Shown here piece by piece: positions 17,403 to 25,259 of a DNA stretch of 64,000 bases (within the stretch, counting starts at the first letter, position 1; every line of letters starts with the position of its first letter). The stretch is taken from assembly GCF_019890725.1 (NCBI RefSeq), contig NZ_JAINZZ010000004.1:1-64000 (forward strand). The letters are read 5' to 3'. The notes under the pieces are model-generated. The model was given only the letters and a program-made list of their open reading frames with translations, ran no database searches and was not told the origin of the DNA. Made by a program: the position numbers and the translations under genes. This stretch comes from Actinacidiphila acidipaludis. GTDB taxonomy: Bacteria > Actinomycetota > Actinomycetes > Streptomycetales > Streptomycetaceae.

Positions 17403-17984
17403 TCAGTCTTGTGGGCCGGGCGCGTGCGGCAGGCGGTCCGCGGCGACCACGCCCTCCAGGAAGCCACGGGCCCGCTCGGTGCGCGGGTAGCTCTCCAGCA
17501 GCTTCCAGAAGCGGGGGCCGTGCCCGGGCACGAGCAGGTGGGCCAGTTCGTGCAGCAGCACGTAGTCGATGACGTACTCGGGCATCCCCTGCAGGCGGTG
17601 CGAGAGGCGGATGCTGCCCTCGGACGGCGTGCACGAGCCCCAGCGCGAGTTCTGGTTGGTGACCCAGCGGACGGTGTCCGGCACCGCCCGGCCGTTCAGG
17701 TACTGCTCGGAGAGGTGCTCGGCGCGCGTGGCCAGCTCCTCGTCGCCGGGCATCCTGCGGCTCTCCTGGGCCGCCAGCTTGTCCAGCATCACGTTCACCC
17801 AGCGCTGCTCCTCCGCCGCGGACATGCGGGCCGGGATCAGCACGATGGTGCGGTCGCCGTCGCGGTACGCGGACACCGTCCGGCGCCGGCGGGCACTGCG
17901 GCGCACCTCCACCGCGCCCGACCCGCTCGTCGCGAGGCCGCGGGCGGTCTGGCCGGCGAGATTACGCACTGGATCGGCGGACAC
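17403..17984 (-). CDS. YgjP-like (M48/WLM-type) zinc metallopeptidase
   Basis: A 193-residue cytosolic protein of the YgjP/DUF45 group. The C-terminal half contains 'NQNSRWGSCTPSEGSIRL', typical of the family, then the zinc motif 'LLHELAHLLVPGHGPRFW'. HELAH supplies two histidine ligands and the catalytic glutamate, and the following GHG supplies the third ligand. The substrate is unknown. The N-terminal ~45 residues, with 'RRSARRRRTVSAYRDGD', match the usual start of the family. The gene lies upstream of the TerD-AIM24 operon on the same strand, separated by 216 bases. Confidence 0.85.
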   Translation of the reverse strand: MSADPVRNLAGQTARGLATSGSGAVEVRRSARRRRTVSAYRDGDRTIVLIPARMSAAEEQRWVNVMLDKLAAQESRRMPGDEELATRAEHLSEQYLNGRAVPDTVRWVTNQNSRWGSCTPSEGSIRLSHRLQGMPEYVIDYVLLHELAHLLVPGHGPRFWKLLESYPRTERARGFLEGVVAADRLPHAPGPQD

Positions 17985-18425
17985 GGCTCGACCGTACCGG
18001 TTTCACCTGTGCGAAGTCCCGCCTCCGAGCCGTTCGGATCGCGAATCACCTCGGTACGCACACATCTGGAATGCCGGTGTTCACCTGTGCGCGGCCTCCG
18101 CAGAGGGGGCGGCGCGGGGGCGCTGACCTGCGAGGACGCGGGGAGCGGGCGGGGTGCCGGGCCGACGCGGGCATATGAGATGACCATCCCCCACAGCCTG
18201 TGGATAACTCTTCGGCATCTCGGGACGGATCGGGCATGCTGACGGTGTCGCTCACGGAGAGTGAGCGGTCGGGCGGGTGACGCGACGGAAGCGGCGCGCC
18301 CGCGCGGCGGGGACCGTGCCGGGGACCTCAGCGGGACTTCGAGGTCGTCGGCGGGGACCTCGGCAGGGACCCCGGCAGGGACCCCGGCGGGGACCTCGGC
18401 AGGGACGAGACAGAGGGGCGTGAGG
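17985..18425. other. Non-coding divergent intergenic region with a DnaA-box-like site
   Basis: These 441 bases separate the divergent YgjP-like and ThiF-like genes. A perfect TTATCCACA (minus strand, 18199-18207) lies here, overlapping a small CCACAG/CTGTGG hairpin (18191-18203). A 12-bp tandem repeat array follows at 18354-18401. The open frame continuing into this region on the plus strand is repeat-derived and judged non-coding. Confidence 0.5.
18354..18401. repeat. Four 12-bp tandem repeats
   Basis: Units GGGACCTCGGCA, GGGACCCCGGCA, GGGACCCCGGCG and GGGACCTCGGCA run head to tail 24 bases before the ThiF-like start. The 12-bp period keeps the frame open, which explains the spurious N-terminal extension of the ORF. 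Confidence 0.85.
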
Positions 18426-19871
18426 ATGATGCGGCCGATGCTGAAGACGGCGCTGCGGCGCAGCTGGCGGGACGGTGAGAGCGTGCAGTTCGGCGTGGAC
18501 CCGGCCCACGCGGTGGTGCTGGAGCCGGTGGACGGCCCGGCGGCCGGTTTCCTCGACCTGCTCGACGGCACGCGGGGCACGGACACGCTGACCCGCGAGG
18601 CGAGCGCCCTGGGCCTGGGGCCCGACCGGGTGCGGCGGCTCCTGGGCCTGCTGGCCGAGGGCGGAGTGCTCGACGACGCGGCGGGGCATGCCGCGCTGTC
18701 CGCGGCCGTACGGCACCGGACAGCGCTGCTGGACCGGCTGCGGCCGGACCTGGCGGCCCTGTCGGTGGTGCACCCGGGTCCCGGTGGCGCGGCCCGGCGG
18801 ATGGGCGGGCGGCGGACGGCCCGTGTGCGGGTGCTCGGCGCCGGGCGGGTGGGGGCCCAGGTGGCCACCGTGCTCGCGGCGGCCGGAGTGGGCTCGGTGG
18901 AGCTCGTGGACTCCGGGCGGGTCGAACCGTGGGACACCGCACCGGGCGGCATTCCGGCCGAGCAGGCCGGTGAGCGCAGGGACGCCGCCGGGCGTGGCGC
19001 GGTCCGCCGGGCGGCGCCCGAGGCCCGGCGGGTCGCCGCCGGCGGCGGTGGAGGCGGACGCGGCGGCGGAGGGGGCGCCGGACCGGGAGGGACGGTGACC
19101 GTGCTCGCTCCCCGCGACGGACTGCACGCCTACGCGCCGGACGCCGAGGAGGCGGAGCGGCTGGTGGCGGCCGGGGTGCCCCACCTCTACGCGGGCGTGC
19201 TGGAGGGCACGGGCGTGGTGGGTCCGCTCGTCCTGCCCGGCCGGAGCGCGTGCGGGCAGTGCGTGGCCCTGCGACTGGCCCGGCGGGACGCGGCCTGGCC
19301 GCGGATACTCGCGCAGCTGCGGTCGGGACGGCAGCCCGCGGTGCCGGCCTGCGACATCGCCCTGGCCACGACGGTCGCGGGACTGGCCGCCGCTCATGTG
19401 CTCGCCCATCTGGACGGCGGGACGCCGCCGAGCGCCGGGGGCCGCGTGGAGCTGTCACTCGGCCGGCTGACGTCCCGGGTCGGACCGCTGCCGCCGGAAC
19501 CCGGGTGCTCGTGCGGGGCGGCTGCCGGGAGCGGCAGGGCCGATGGTGACCGTGGAGCCGGCGCAGACACGCCCGCCGTCCTGGATCCCGCAGAGGATCA
19601 CCCCTCCCGTCCGGTCCGAGGGGCCGCCCCGGGGCGGCGTGCGGGGCCCGTCCCGGCCCGGGCATCCGGCGCGGCGCGCGGGCCGGGGCCGGTTCCACCC
19701 GGGAATCGGGAGGAGGTTCCATCCAGGGCGGTGTCCACGATGCGGTCCGGAACACCCCCCACACGCCCGGTCACCACGCTGACCAGGACGGTCGGCACGG
19801 CACTGTTACGGTCGCCAAGTGACGGTCCCTCCCCCGGGCCGCCGCGGGAGCGGGGCACAATGGCCGTGTGA
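18426..19871 (+). CDS. ThiF/E1-like adenylyltransferase-fold protein
   Basis: A 481-residue protein with an E1/ThiF-like Rossmann domain. The nucleotide motif is 'VLGAGRVGAQVATVLAAAG' followed by 'VELVDSGRVEPWD'. A zinc site is indicated by CGQC and a later 'GCSCGA' pair. E1-like proteins adenylate the C-terminus of a ubiquitin-like or peptide substrate, and such proteins also occur in RiPP pathways, but no partner peptide is recognised here. The region between the nucleotide site and 'TVTVLAPRDGLHAY' is an unusual Gly/Ala/Arg stretch, and the last ~80 residues are low-complexity and may not fold. The start is one of two tandem ATGs at 18426/18429 after GAGG. The ABC1 kinase gene follows after 24 bases, probably in the same operon. 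Confidence 0.72.
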   Translation: MMRPMLKTALRRSWRDGESVQFGVDPAHAVVLEPVDGPAAGFLDLLDGTRGTDTLTREASALGLGPDRVRRLLGLLAEGGVLDDAAGHAALSAAVRHRTALLDRLRPDLAALSVVHPGPGGAARRMGGRRTARVRVLGAGRVGAQVATVLAAAGVGSVELVDSGRVEPWDTAPGGIPAEQAGERRDAAGRGAVRRAAPEARRVAAGGGGGGRGGGGGAGPGGTVTVLAPRDGLHAYAPDAEEAERLVAAGVPHLYAGVLEGTGVVGPLVLPGRSACGQCVALRLARRDAAWPRILAQLRSGRQPAVPACDIALATTVAGLAAAHVLAHLDGGTPPSAGGRVELSLGRLTSRVGPLPPEPGCSCGAAAGSGRADGDRGAGADTPAVLDPAEDHPSRPVRGAAPGRRAGPVPARASGAARGPGPVPPGNREEVPSRAVSTMRSGTPPTRPVTTLTRTVGTALLRSPSDGPSPGPPRERGTMAV

Positions 19872-19895
19872 CCTACCGGAAATGAGGGGCGGCGC

Positions 19896-21245
19896 ATGGC
19901 AGATCTTCCGCGCAAGGCTGTGACCCGGACCGCGAAACTGGCCGCGCTCCCTCTGGGGTTCGCCGGGCGGGCCACCGTGGGGCTCGGCAAGCGCCTCGGC
20001 GGCCGGCCGGCCGACGAGGTCGCCGTCGAGATGCAGGAGCGCACCGCGGAGCAGCTCTTCAAGGTGCTCGGTGAGCTCAAGGGCGGCGCGATGAAGTTCG
20101 GGCAGGCCCTGTCCGTCTTCGAGTCCGCACTCCCGGAGGACATCGCCGGCCCCTACCGGGCGGCGCTGACCAAGCTCCAGGAAGCGGCCCCGCCGATGCC
20201 CGCCCGCACCGTCCACCGGGTGCTGGCGGAACGACTGGGCAAGGACTGGCGCTCGCTCTTCGCCGAGTTCGAGGACACGCCCGCGGCGGCGGCGTCCATC
20301 GGGCAGGTGCACCGGGCGGTGTGGAGCGACGGCCGCAAGGTCGCGGTGAAGGTCCAGTACCCGGGAGCCGGGGAGGCTCTGCTCTCTGACCTCGGTCAAC
20401 TCGGCCGGGTGGCCCGGCTGTTCGGACCGCTGATCCCGGGCATGGACGTCAAGCCGCTGCTCGCGGAGCTGCGCGAGCGGGTCTCGGAGGAGCTGGACTA
20501 CGCCCTGGAGGCCAAGGCCCAGCACGCCCACGCGGTGGAGTTCGCCGACGACCCCGACGTGGTGGTGCCGGACGTGGTCCACCAGGTGGACCAGGTGCTG
20601 GTCACCGAGTGGCTGGACGGGGTGCCGCTGTCCGAGGTGATCTCGTCGGGCAGTGAGGAGCTGCGGAACCGGGCCGGGCAACTGCTGGCGCACTTCCTGT
20701 TCGCCGGACCCGCCCGCACCCGGCTGCTGCACGCCGACCCGCACCCGGGCAACTTCCGGCTGCTGGTCGACGACGGCCCGGCGGAGGGCTGGCGGCTGGG
20801 CGTGCTGGACTTCGGCACGGTCGACCGGCTTCCGGAGGGACTGCCGCGGCCGATCGGCACCGCGCTGCGGCTGGCGCTGGAGGACGACGCCGACCAGGTC
20901 TACGCGATGCTGCGCACGGAGGGCTTCGTCAAGCCGACGATCACCCTGGACGCCGACGCGGTCCTGGACTACCTGCGGCCGATCATCGAGCCGGCGGCCC
21001 GCGAGGAGTTCCGCTTCGAGCGGGCGTGGATGCGGTCGCAGGCGGCGCGGATCGCCGACCCCCGCTCGCCCGCGCACCAGCTGGGCAAGCAGCTGAACCT
21101 GCCGCCGTCGTATCTGCTGATCCACCGCGTCACGCTGAGCACCATCGGGGTGCTGTGCCAGCTCGGCGCGACGGTCCGGCTGCGCGACGAGCTGATGGAG
21201 TGGCTGCCGGGCTTCGATCCGGAGGGCACGGCGGAGTCCGCCTGA
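19896..21245 (+). CDS. ABC1/UbiB-family atypical kinase
   Basis: A 449-residue member of the ABC1 (ADCK/UbiB) family. Diagnostic features are the KxGQ-type helix 'GGAMKFGQALSVF', the Ala-rich loop 'TPAAAASIGQVHRA' replacing the glycine loop, 'VAVKVQYPG', the catalytic 'HADPHPGNF' and the metal-binding 'LDFGTVDRLP'. Relatives support ubiquinone or menaquinone biosynthesis or lipid homeostasis, and show ATPase or unusual kinase activity. In this menaquinone-using lineage the substrate is unknown. The ATG follows GAGGGGCGGCGC. The neighbouring ThiF-like gene gives no further hint. Confidence 0.9.
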   Translation: MADLPRKAVTRTAKLAALPLGFAGRATVGLGKRLGGRPADEVAVEMQERTAEQLFKVLGELKGGAMKFGQALSVFESALPEDIAGPYRAALTKLQEAAPPMPARTVHRVLAERLGKDWRSLFAEFEDTPAAAASIGQVHRAVWSDGRKVAVKVQYPGAGEALLSDLGQLGRVARLFGPLIPGMDVKPLLAELRERVSEELDYALEAKAQHAHAVEFADDPDVVVPDVVHQVDQVLVTEWLDGVPLSEVISSGSEELRNRAGQLLAHFLFAGPARTRLLHADPHPGNFRLLVDDGPAEGWRLGVLDFGTVDRLPEGLPRPIGTALRLALEDDADQVYAMLRTEGFVKPTITLDADAVLDYLRPIIEPAAREEFRFERAWMRSQAARIADPRSPAHQLGKQLNLPPSYLLIHRVTLSTIGVLCQLGATVRLRDELMEWLPGFDPEGTAESA

Positions 21246-21246
21246 G

Positions 21247-21284
21247 CGGCGGGCGCCGCCTCCGCTTGACCGGAGGGCCCGCCG
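21247..21284. terminator. Bidirectional hairpin terminator
   Basis: Outer arms CGGCGGGC (21247-21254) and GCCCGCCG (21277-21284) and inner arms CCTCCG (21259-21264) and CGGAGG (21271-21276) form a bulged stem-loop. It lies between the convergent ABC1 and small zinc-protein genes. Confidence 0.6.
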
Positions 21285-21285
21285 G

Positions 21286-21477
21286 CTACCACCAGGCGGA
21301 GTCCAGCCGTCCCTCGATGCTGCGCAGGTGTCTGCGGGCGCAGCCGTCGCAGAAGTAGACACGGCGGCCGTTCTCCACGGAACAGGTCCACGTCACGGGC
21401 AGTCCCTCGCGGGTGACGCCGCAGCGGGCGCACGTGGTCGTGGCCTGAGACGTGGCCGGGGAAGACTTCTGATCCAC
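21286..21477 (-). CDS. Small zinc-ribbon-like protein
   Basis: A 63-residue protein with two CxxC knuckles, 'CARCG' and 'CDGC', 26 residues apart, and a third isolated cysteine ('TWTCSVENGRRVYFC'). This spacing suggests one structural zinc site. The C-terminus 'HLRSIEGRLDSAWW' is amphipathic and Trp-rich. No catalytic features are seen; a nucleic-acid-binding or adaptor role is possible. It is compact and conserved-looking enough to be real. Confidence 0.72.
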   Translation of the reverse strand: MDQKSSPATSQATTTCARCGVTREGLPVTWTCSVENGRRVYFCDGCARRHLRSIEGRLDSAWW

Positions 21478-21523
21478 TTGTTGACGATACCTCCGCCGGC
21501 GCCGGGTTCGCGGGCAGAACGCA

Positions 21524-21557
21524 CCGCGGGGCCGGCCCTTTCGGACCGGCCCCGCGG
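21524..21557 (-). terminator. Terminator downstream of the wblC operon
   Basis: A perfect 12-bp stem (21524-21535 with 21546-21557) with a 10-nt loop lies about 110 bases past the end of the last wblC-operon gene on the minus strand. Confidence 0.7.
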
Positions 21558-21623
21558 GGTCGTCTTGGTGGTCATGCGCTGGTCGTACGCCTACGGGGTA
21601 CTGCCGCGATCCCGGTGGGGACC

Positions 21624-21684
21624 GTTACTGCATCACGGCTACCGCAGTCACGGTTACCGCATCACGACTACTGCATCACGGCCA
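21624..21684. repeat. Degenerate 14-15-bp tandem repeats at a gene end
   Basis: On the minus strand the core 'GTGATGCAGTAG/GTGATGCGGTAA/GTGACTGCGGTAG/GTGATGCAGTAA' repeats four times, beginning with the last codons and stop of the gene at 21668. Each unit regenerates an in-frame-looking stop codon, suggesting duplication of the 3' end. Confidence 0.65.
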
Positions 21685-21919
21685 TGGCCAGCGCGCGCCG
21701 GGCACGCAGGGACGCGCGTTCGGCACGGCGCTGCAGCCGGCGAGCGGCGAGAAGGTGCAGTGACCTTCGTTCGTGCTCGGCCTCCTGCAGGCGCTGTTGC
21801 ATATGGGCACGTGCCAGGGCTTCTGGCATGAGTTGCATCTCGAGGTTCCTGTTCTGGCGCGACGCGAACGCGTCGGATTCGCGGGCGGGGAGTTCGCTGA
21901 GCATGGGAGTGGGAGTCAT
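21668..21919 (-). CDS. Small Arg-rich helical protein downstream of wblC
   Basis: An 83-residue basic protein beginning 'MTPTPMLSELPARESDAFAS' and continuing with a long helix-forming region rich in Arg, Ala, Gln and Leu ('RLQEAEHERRSLHLLAARRL') that could form a coiled coil. It follows wblC directly on the same strand. The ATG at 21919 has AGGA five bases upstream; an alternative in-frame ATG at 21994 overlaps the wblC stop as ATGA, giving 108 residues and translational coupling. Either way it should be expressed with wblC. No domain is recognised. A role in the antibiotic-stress response is inferred only from position. Confidence 0.6.
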   Translation of the reverse strand: MTPTPMLSELPARESDAFASRQNRNLEMQLMPEALARAHMQQRLQEAEHERRSLHLLAARRLQRRAERASLRARRALAMAVMQ

Positions 21920-21990
21920 CGGGTCCTGCTTCTTCGGGTCGTGCGTCAGTGGGCGGTCAAGGGTGCCGGGGATCGTGGACTTCCTGATGG

Positions 21991-22350
21991 TCATGCCACG
22001 ACCGCGTTCTTGCGCGGACGGCCACGCGGGCGCTTGCGGGGTACCACGACGCCCTGGATGAACAGCTCGCCGCCCCAGACACCCCAGGGCTCGCGGCGGT
22101 CCTTGGCACCCGCGAGACAGGCCTCGCGGACCGGGCAGGTCTGGCACAGCGACTTGGCGTACTCGACGTCCGCCGGGGACTCCGCGAAGAAGACCTCGGG
22201 GTCGTAGGTGCGGCAGGGGACGGGCACGCCGAGGCGCTCGATCTCGTCGTCGAGCTCGGTGAGGGGCAGCAAGGTGTTCTCCGGGGGCTGTGCGGGCGGG
22301 TGGGTCGGGCCGGGTCGGGATCCTGACGGTGCGTGCGGGGCGGTGTGCAC
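21991..22350 (-). CDS. wblC: WhiB-family transcription factor WblC (WhiB7)
   Basis: A 119-residue WhiB-like iron-sulfur protein that binds the principal sigma factor and activates antibiotic-resistance genes. The four [4Fe-4S] cysteines are at 'PVPCRTYD', 'SLCQTCPVREACLAG' (C-x2-C-x5-C). The WhiB signature 'PWGVWGGELF' follows. The basic C-terminus 'RKRPRGRPRKNA' is an AT-hook, which distinguishes WblC/WhiB7 from other Wbl proteins. The GTG at 22350 was chosen because GAGGA lies 11 bases upstream and because the longer frame runs through the attenuator hairpin. Transcription is expected from the AT-rich promoter at 22934-22972 and to be controlled by the upstream ORF and terminator in the leader. 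Confidence 0.93.
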   Translation of the reverse strand: MHTAPHAPSGSRPGPTHPPAQPPENTLLPLTELDDEIERLGVPVPCRTYDPEVFFAESPADVEYAKSLCQTCPVREACLAGAKDRREPWGVWGGELFIQGVVVPRKRPRGRPRKNAVVA

Positions 22351-22428
22351 GGTTGGTTGGTTCCTCGTCTGTCGGTCCGGCCGTTCGGGTTCGGCCGGGA
22401 CATGTCCTGCAGGTCTGAAGAAAACAGA

Positions 22429-22464
22429 AGGGCCGCGGATCCCGGTCTGGGATTCCGCGGCCCT
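22429..22464 (-). terminator. Attenuator terminator in the wblC leader
   Basis: On the minus strand a 15-bp stem (22450-22464 region with 22429-22443, one bulged base) and 5-nt loop is followed directly by the T-rich run TTCTGTTTTCTT, unusual in this genome. It lies 22 bases after the stop of the upstream ORF and 79 bases before the wblC start. This is the layout of ribosome-dependent attenuation, where stalling of translation in the upstream ORF by antibiotics blocks the terminator. Confidence 0.9.
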
Positions 22465-22474
22465 GAGGTGCCGA

Positions 22475-22491
22475 CCTGATGCCGTATCAGG
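22475..22491 (-). promoter_or_regulatory. Alternative hairpin over the upstream-ORF stop codon
   Basis: CCTGAT (22475-22480) and ATCAGG (22486-22491) form a 6-bp stem with a 5-nt loop that contains the TGA stop of the leader ORF (22487-22489). It could be part of a competing antiterminator fold. This is inference from sequence only. Confidence 0.45.
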
Positions 22492-22825
22492 CTGGATCAC
22501 TCCAGGGTTCGAGCCCGCGGAAGGCCCACTTGCCGTGCTGCTGCGTCTTCTGCTGTCCGATCGCGTGTCCATTGGCGCCTGCTGCGCCCGTGGCGGTACC
22601 AGCGCCGGCGCCGTTGGCCGCCGCCGCAAAGGCATAGGCCTGCGCCTGAGCCTTCGCCGCCGCTACCGCGGGCGCCTGGGTCGGTCGCTCGCTCCGCTCA
22701 CGCACCGGGGAAATCGGCAGGAGAGCGGCGGCGGACAGACCGGTGGCAGGAACAGAGACGCGGCGCGAGCAGGCAAGGGTCACCGAGCGATCGGTCATTT
22801 TGACGGTGGTCATCAGGCTGATCAT
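22487..22825 (-). CDS. wblC upstream leader ORF
   Basis: A 112-residue leader ORF with a strong ribosome site (AGGAGG at 22837-22842, 11 bases before the ATG). It begins 'MISLMTTVKMTDRSVTLAC', passes through a low-complexity Ala/Gly/Gln region, and ends 'GKWAFRGLEPWSDPA' 22 bases before the attenuator stem. The Trp/Pro-rich end resembles a conserved regulatory C-terminus rather than a folded protein. Its expected role is to let translating ribosomes report antibiotic inhibition: efficient translation permits termination, while stalling or slow translation allows read-through into wblC. A shorter uORF starting at one of the internal Met codons (residues 5 or 10) is possible. Confidence 0.75.
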   Translation of the reverse strand: MISLMTTVKMTDRSVTLACSRRVSVPATGLSAAALLPISPVRERSERPTQAPAVAAAKAQAQAYAFAAAANGAGAGTATGAAGANGHAIGQQKTQQHGKWAFRGLEPWSDPA

Positions 22826-22933
22826 CGGGAACTCGCCTCCTCTCGGCGTCTCGTAAGGGCATTGGAACGGACGTGCCTAGTACATCACGATCCGGTGGGC
22901 TCGGGGAAGAGCCGTTCCCGACCGTGCTCGTGA

Positions 22934-22972
22934 AGGCTATGGGGACCTCCGCGGGATGCGCAAACTATTTTT
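22934..22972 (-). promoter_or_regulatory. wblC promoter with AT-rich WblC box
   Basis: On the minus strand AAAAATAGTTTG (22972-22961) runs into TTGCGC (-35, 22963-22958), then 18 bases and TAGCCT (-10, 22939-22934). An AT-rich element touching the -35 is the known target of the WblC/WhiB7 AT-hook in its own and target promoters. The predicted transcript has a leader of nearly 600 nt containing the upstream ORF and attenuator. Confidence 0.75.
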
Positions 22973-23021
22973 CGGCTTCTTCCGCAGAAGATTTTCCGGG
23001 CAGGTCAGAGGCCGGGTGCGG

Positions 23022-25220
23022 TCACTCTTCCGCTTCCTCGTCGGGCAGTTGACCCGCGCCCTGAACCGGAATCCCGAGTTCCTCCCCGGAGCACAGCGCG
23101 AGCACGTCCGCGCCGAACTTGTCGAGCTTGCGCGCCCCGACTCCGGCGATCTGCGACAGCTCCCCCGCGTCCGACGGCCGGACCTCGGCGATGGCCAGCA
23201 GCGTCTTGTCGGTGAACACGCAGTACGCGGGCTGTCCCAGCTCCTTGGCCTGGTCCATCCGCCAGGCCCGCAGCCGCTCGTACAGCGCCTCGTCGAGATC
23301 CGAGGGGCAGTCCTCGCAGCGCATCAGCTTGATCTCGCCCGCGTCCGACAGCGTGCGCCCGCACACCCGGCACAGCACCGGCCCGCGCCGCCTGCGCCCG
23401 CCCTGACCGCGCTCAGCGCCACCGCCGCCGCCCGCCCCGGTGCCGCGGGCCCCACGGGCCGTCGACCCCGGCCGCAGGCCGTCCAGGAAGCGCGAGGGCC
23501 GCCGGCCGCCGCGGCCGCCCGGGGACCGCGACAGCGCCCAGGACAGCGCCAGGTGGAACCGCGCCCGAGTCACCCCGACGTAGAGCAGCCGGCGCTCCTC
23601 CTCGACCTGCTCGTCGGTCTTGGCGTAGGTGATCGGCAGGGTCCCCTCGGTCAGGCCGACCAGGAACACCGCGTCCCACTCCAGGCCCTTGGCGGCGTGC
23701 AGCGAGGCGAGCGTGACGCCCTCGACGGTCGGCGCGTGCTGCGCGTTGGCCCGCTCGTCCAGCTCCGCGACGAAGTCGCCCAGCGTGGCGTCCGGCCGGG
23801 CCGCCGCGAAGTCCTCCGAGAGCCGCACCAGCGCCGCCAGCGACTCCCAGCGGTCGCGCACCGCGCCGGAGCCGGCGGGCGGCTCGGAGGCCCAGCCGCG
23901 GGAGCTGAGCACCGCGCGCACCTGCTCGGGGACCGGCACCGGCTCGCCCGGCTCGGCGGCCGCCCGGGCCGCGCCGCGCAGCAGCAGCCCGGCCTCGCGG
24001 ACCTCGGGCCGCTCGAAGAACCGCTCGGCCCCGCGGAGCTGGTAGGGAACCCCGGCGTCGGCCAGGGCCTGCTCGTACACCTCGGACTGGGCGTTGATCC
24101 GGTAGAGCACGGCGATCTCGCTGGGCCGCACCCCGGAGTCGATGAGCTGCCGGATCCGCCGGGCGGCGCCCTCGGCCTCGGCGGGCTCGTCGGAGTACTC
24201 GGTGTAGGACGGCTCCGGGCCGCCCTCGCGCTGCGAGACCAGTTCCAGCCGGTGGGCGGCCGCCTGGCCGCGGGCCTGGCCGAGCAGCCCGTTGGCCAGC
24301 GCGACGACCTGCGGGGTGGAGCGGTAGTCGCGCACCAGCTTGACCACCGTGGCGTCCGCGTACCGGCCCCGGAAGCCCAGCAGGAAGTCCGGGGTGGCGC
24401 CGGTGAAGGAGTAGATGGTCTGGGAGGCGTCCCCGACCACGCACAGGCTGTCCCGGCCGCCGAGCCACAGCTCCAGCAGCCGCTGCTGCAGCGGGCTGAC
24501 GTCCTGGTACTCGTCGACGACGAAGTGCTGGTACTGCGAGCGGACGGTCTCGGCGACGTCCGGGCGGTCCTGAAGGACGCCGACGGTCAGCAGCAGCACG
24601 TCCTCGAAGTCGATCACCCCGCGGTCCCGCTTGAGCTGCTCGTAGGTGGTGTAGATCCGGGCCACCTCGGCCGGGTCGCGCGGCACCTCGCGGCCGGTCT
24701 TGGCGGCGGCCGTCGCGTACTCCTCGGGGACGGTCTGGGTGACCTTGCACCACTCGATCTCGCCGGTGACGTCCCGCAGCTCGTTGCGGTCCAGCCGGAT
24801 GCGGCAGCGCGCGCCGGCCTCGGCGACCAGCTGGACCTTGCGCTCCAGCAGCCGCGGGATCTCGCCGCCGACCGCGCGCGGCCAAAAGTACTGGAGCTGG
24901 CGCAGCGCCGCGGCGTGGAAGGTGCGCGCCTGCACCCCGCCCGCGCCGAGCTGCCGCAGCCGCCCGCGCATCTCGCCGGCGGCCCGCGCGGTGAAGGTGA
25001 CGGCGAGCACGCTGGCCGGCTGCAGGATCCCCGCACGCACCCCGTAGGCGATCCGGTGGGTGATCGCCCGGGTCTTGCCCGTGCCCGCGCCCGCGAGCAC
25101 GCACACGGGCCCGTGCAGGGCCGTGGCCACGGCGCGCTGCTCGGGGTCGAGACCGTCGAGCACCGCGTCGGCGGAGTCGGGCACCGCGGGGAAGAGCGAG
25201 TCGTGGAGTGTTGCAGTCAC
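23022..25220 (-). CDS. uvrD2: UvrD2-type ATP-dependent DNA helicase with HRDC domain
   Basis: A 732-residue superfamily-1A helicase. Walker A is 'LAGAGTGKTRAITHRI' (near residue 45) and Walker B 'FVVDEYQDVSPLQQ'. Motif III/IV-like 'VVGDASQTIYSFTGA', motif V 'ASLHAAKGLEWDAVFLVG' and motif VI 'EEERRLLYVGVTRAR' complete the motor. The C-terminal extension has a four-cysteine zinc-type motif (CRVC ... CEDC) and an HRDC domain, the layout of mycobacterial UvrD2. It unwinds DNA 3' to 5' in repair or replication. It starts with GTG at 25220, and its stop lies 196 bases upstream of the wblC leader ORF on the same strand. Mycoredoxin is encoded divergently. Confidence 0.9.
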   Translation of the reverse strand: MTATLHDSLFPAVPDSADAVLDGLDPEQRAVATALHGPVCVLAGAGTGKTRAITHRIAYGVRAGILQPASVLAVTFTARAAGEMRGRLRQLGAGGVQARTFHAAALRQLQYFWPRAVGGEIPRLLERKVQLVAEAGARCRIRLDRNELRDVTGEIEWCKVTQTVPEEYATAAAKTGREVPRDPAEVARIYTTYEQLKRDRGVIDFEDVLLLTVGVLQDRPDVAETVRSQYQHFVVDEYQDVSPLQQRLLELWLGGRDSLCVVGDASQTIYSFTGATPDFLLGFRGRYADATVVKLVRDYRSTPQVVALANGLLGQARGQAAAHRLELVSQREGGPEPSYTEYSDEPAEAEGAARRIRQLIDSGVRPSEIAVLYRINAQSEVYEQALADAGVPYQLRGAERFFERPEVREAGLLLRGAARAAAEPGEPVPVPEQVRAVLSSRGWASEPPAGSGAVRDRWESLAALVRLSEDFAAARPDATLGDFVAELDERANAQHAPTVEGVTLASLHAAKGLEWDAVFLVGLTEGTLPITYAKTDEQVEEERRLLYVGVTRARFHLALSWALSRSPGGRGGRRPSRFLDGLRPGSTARGARGTGAGGGGGAERGQGGRRRRGPVLCRVCGRTLSDAGEIKLMRCEDCPSDLDEALYERLRAWRMDQAKELGQPAYCVFTDKTLLAIAEVRPSDAGELSQIAGVGARKLDKFGADVLALCSGEELGIPVQGAGQLPDEEAEE

Positions 25221-25259
25221 CCCGCCACTCTGCCACTTCCGCCCGGCACCCCGGGAAAG

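Noticed and set aside
18261..18425. N-terminal extension of the ThiF-like ORF
   Set aside because: It is produced by in-frame 12-bp tandem repeats (Ser-Ala-Gly-Thr/Pro units) and the RBS-linked ATGs lie at 18426/18429.
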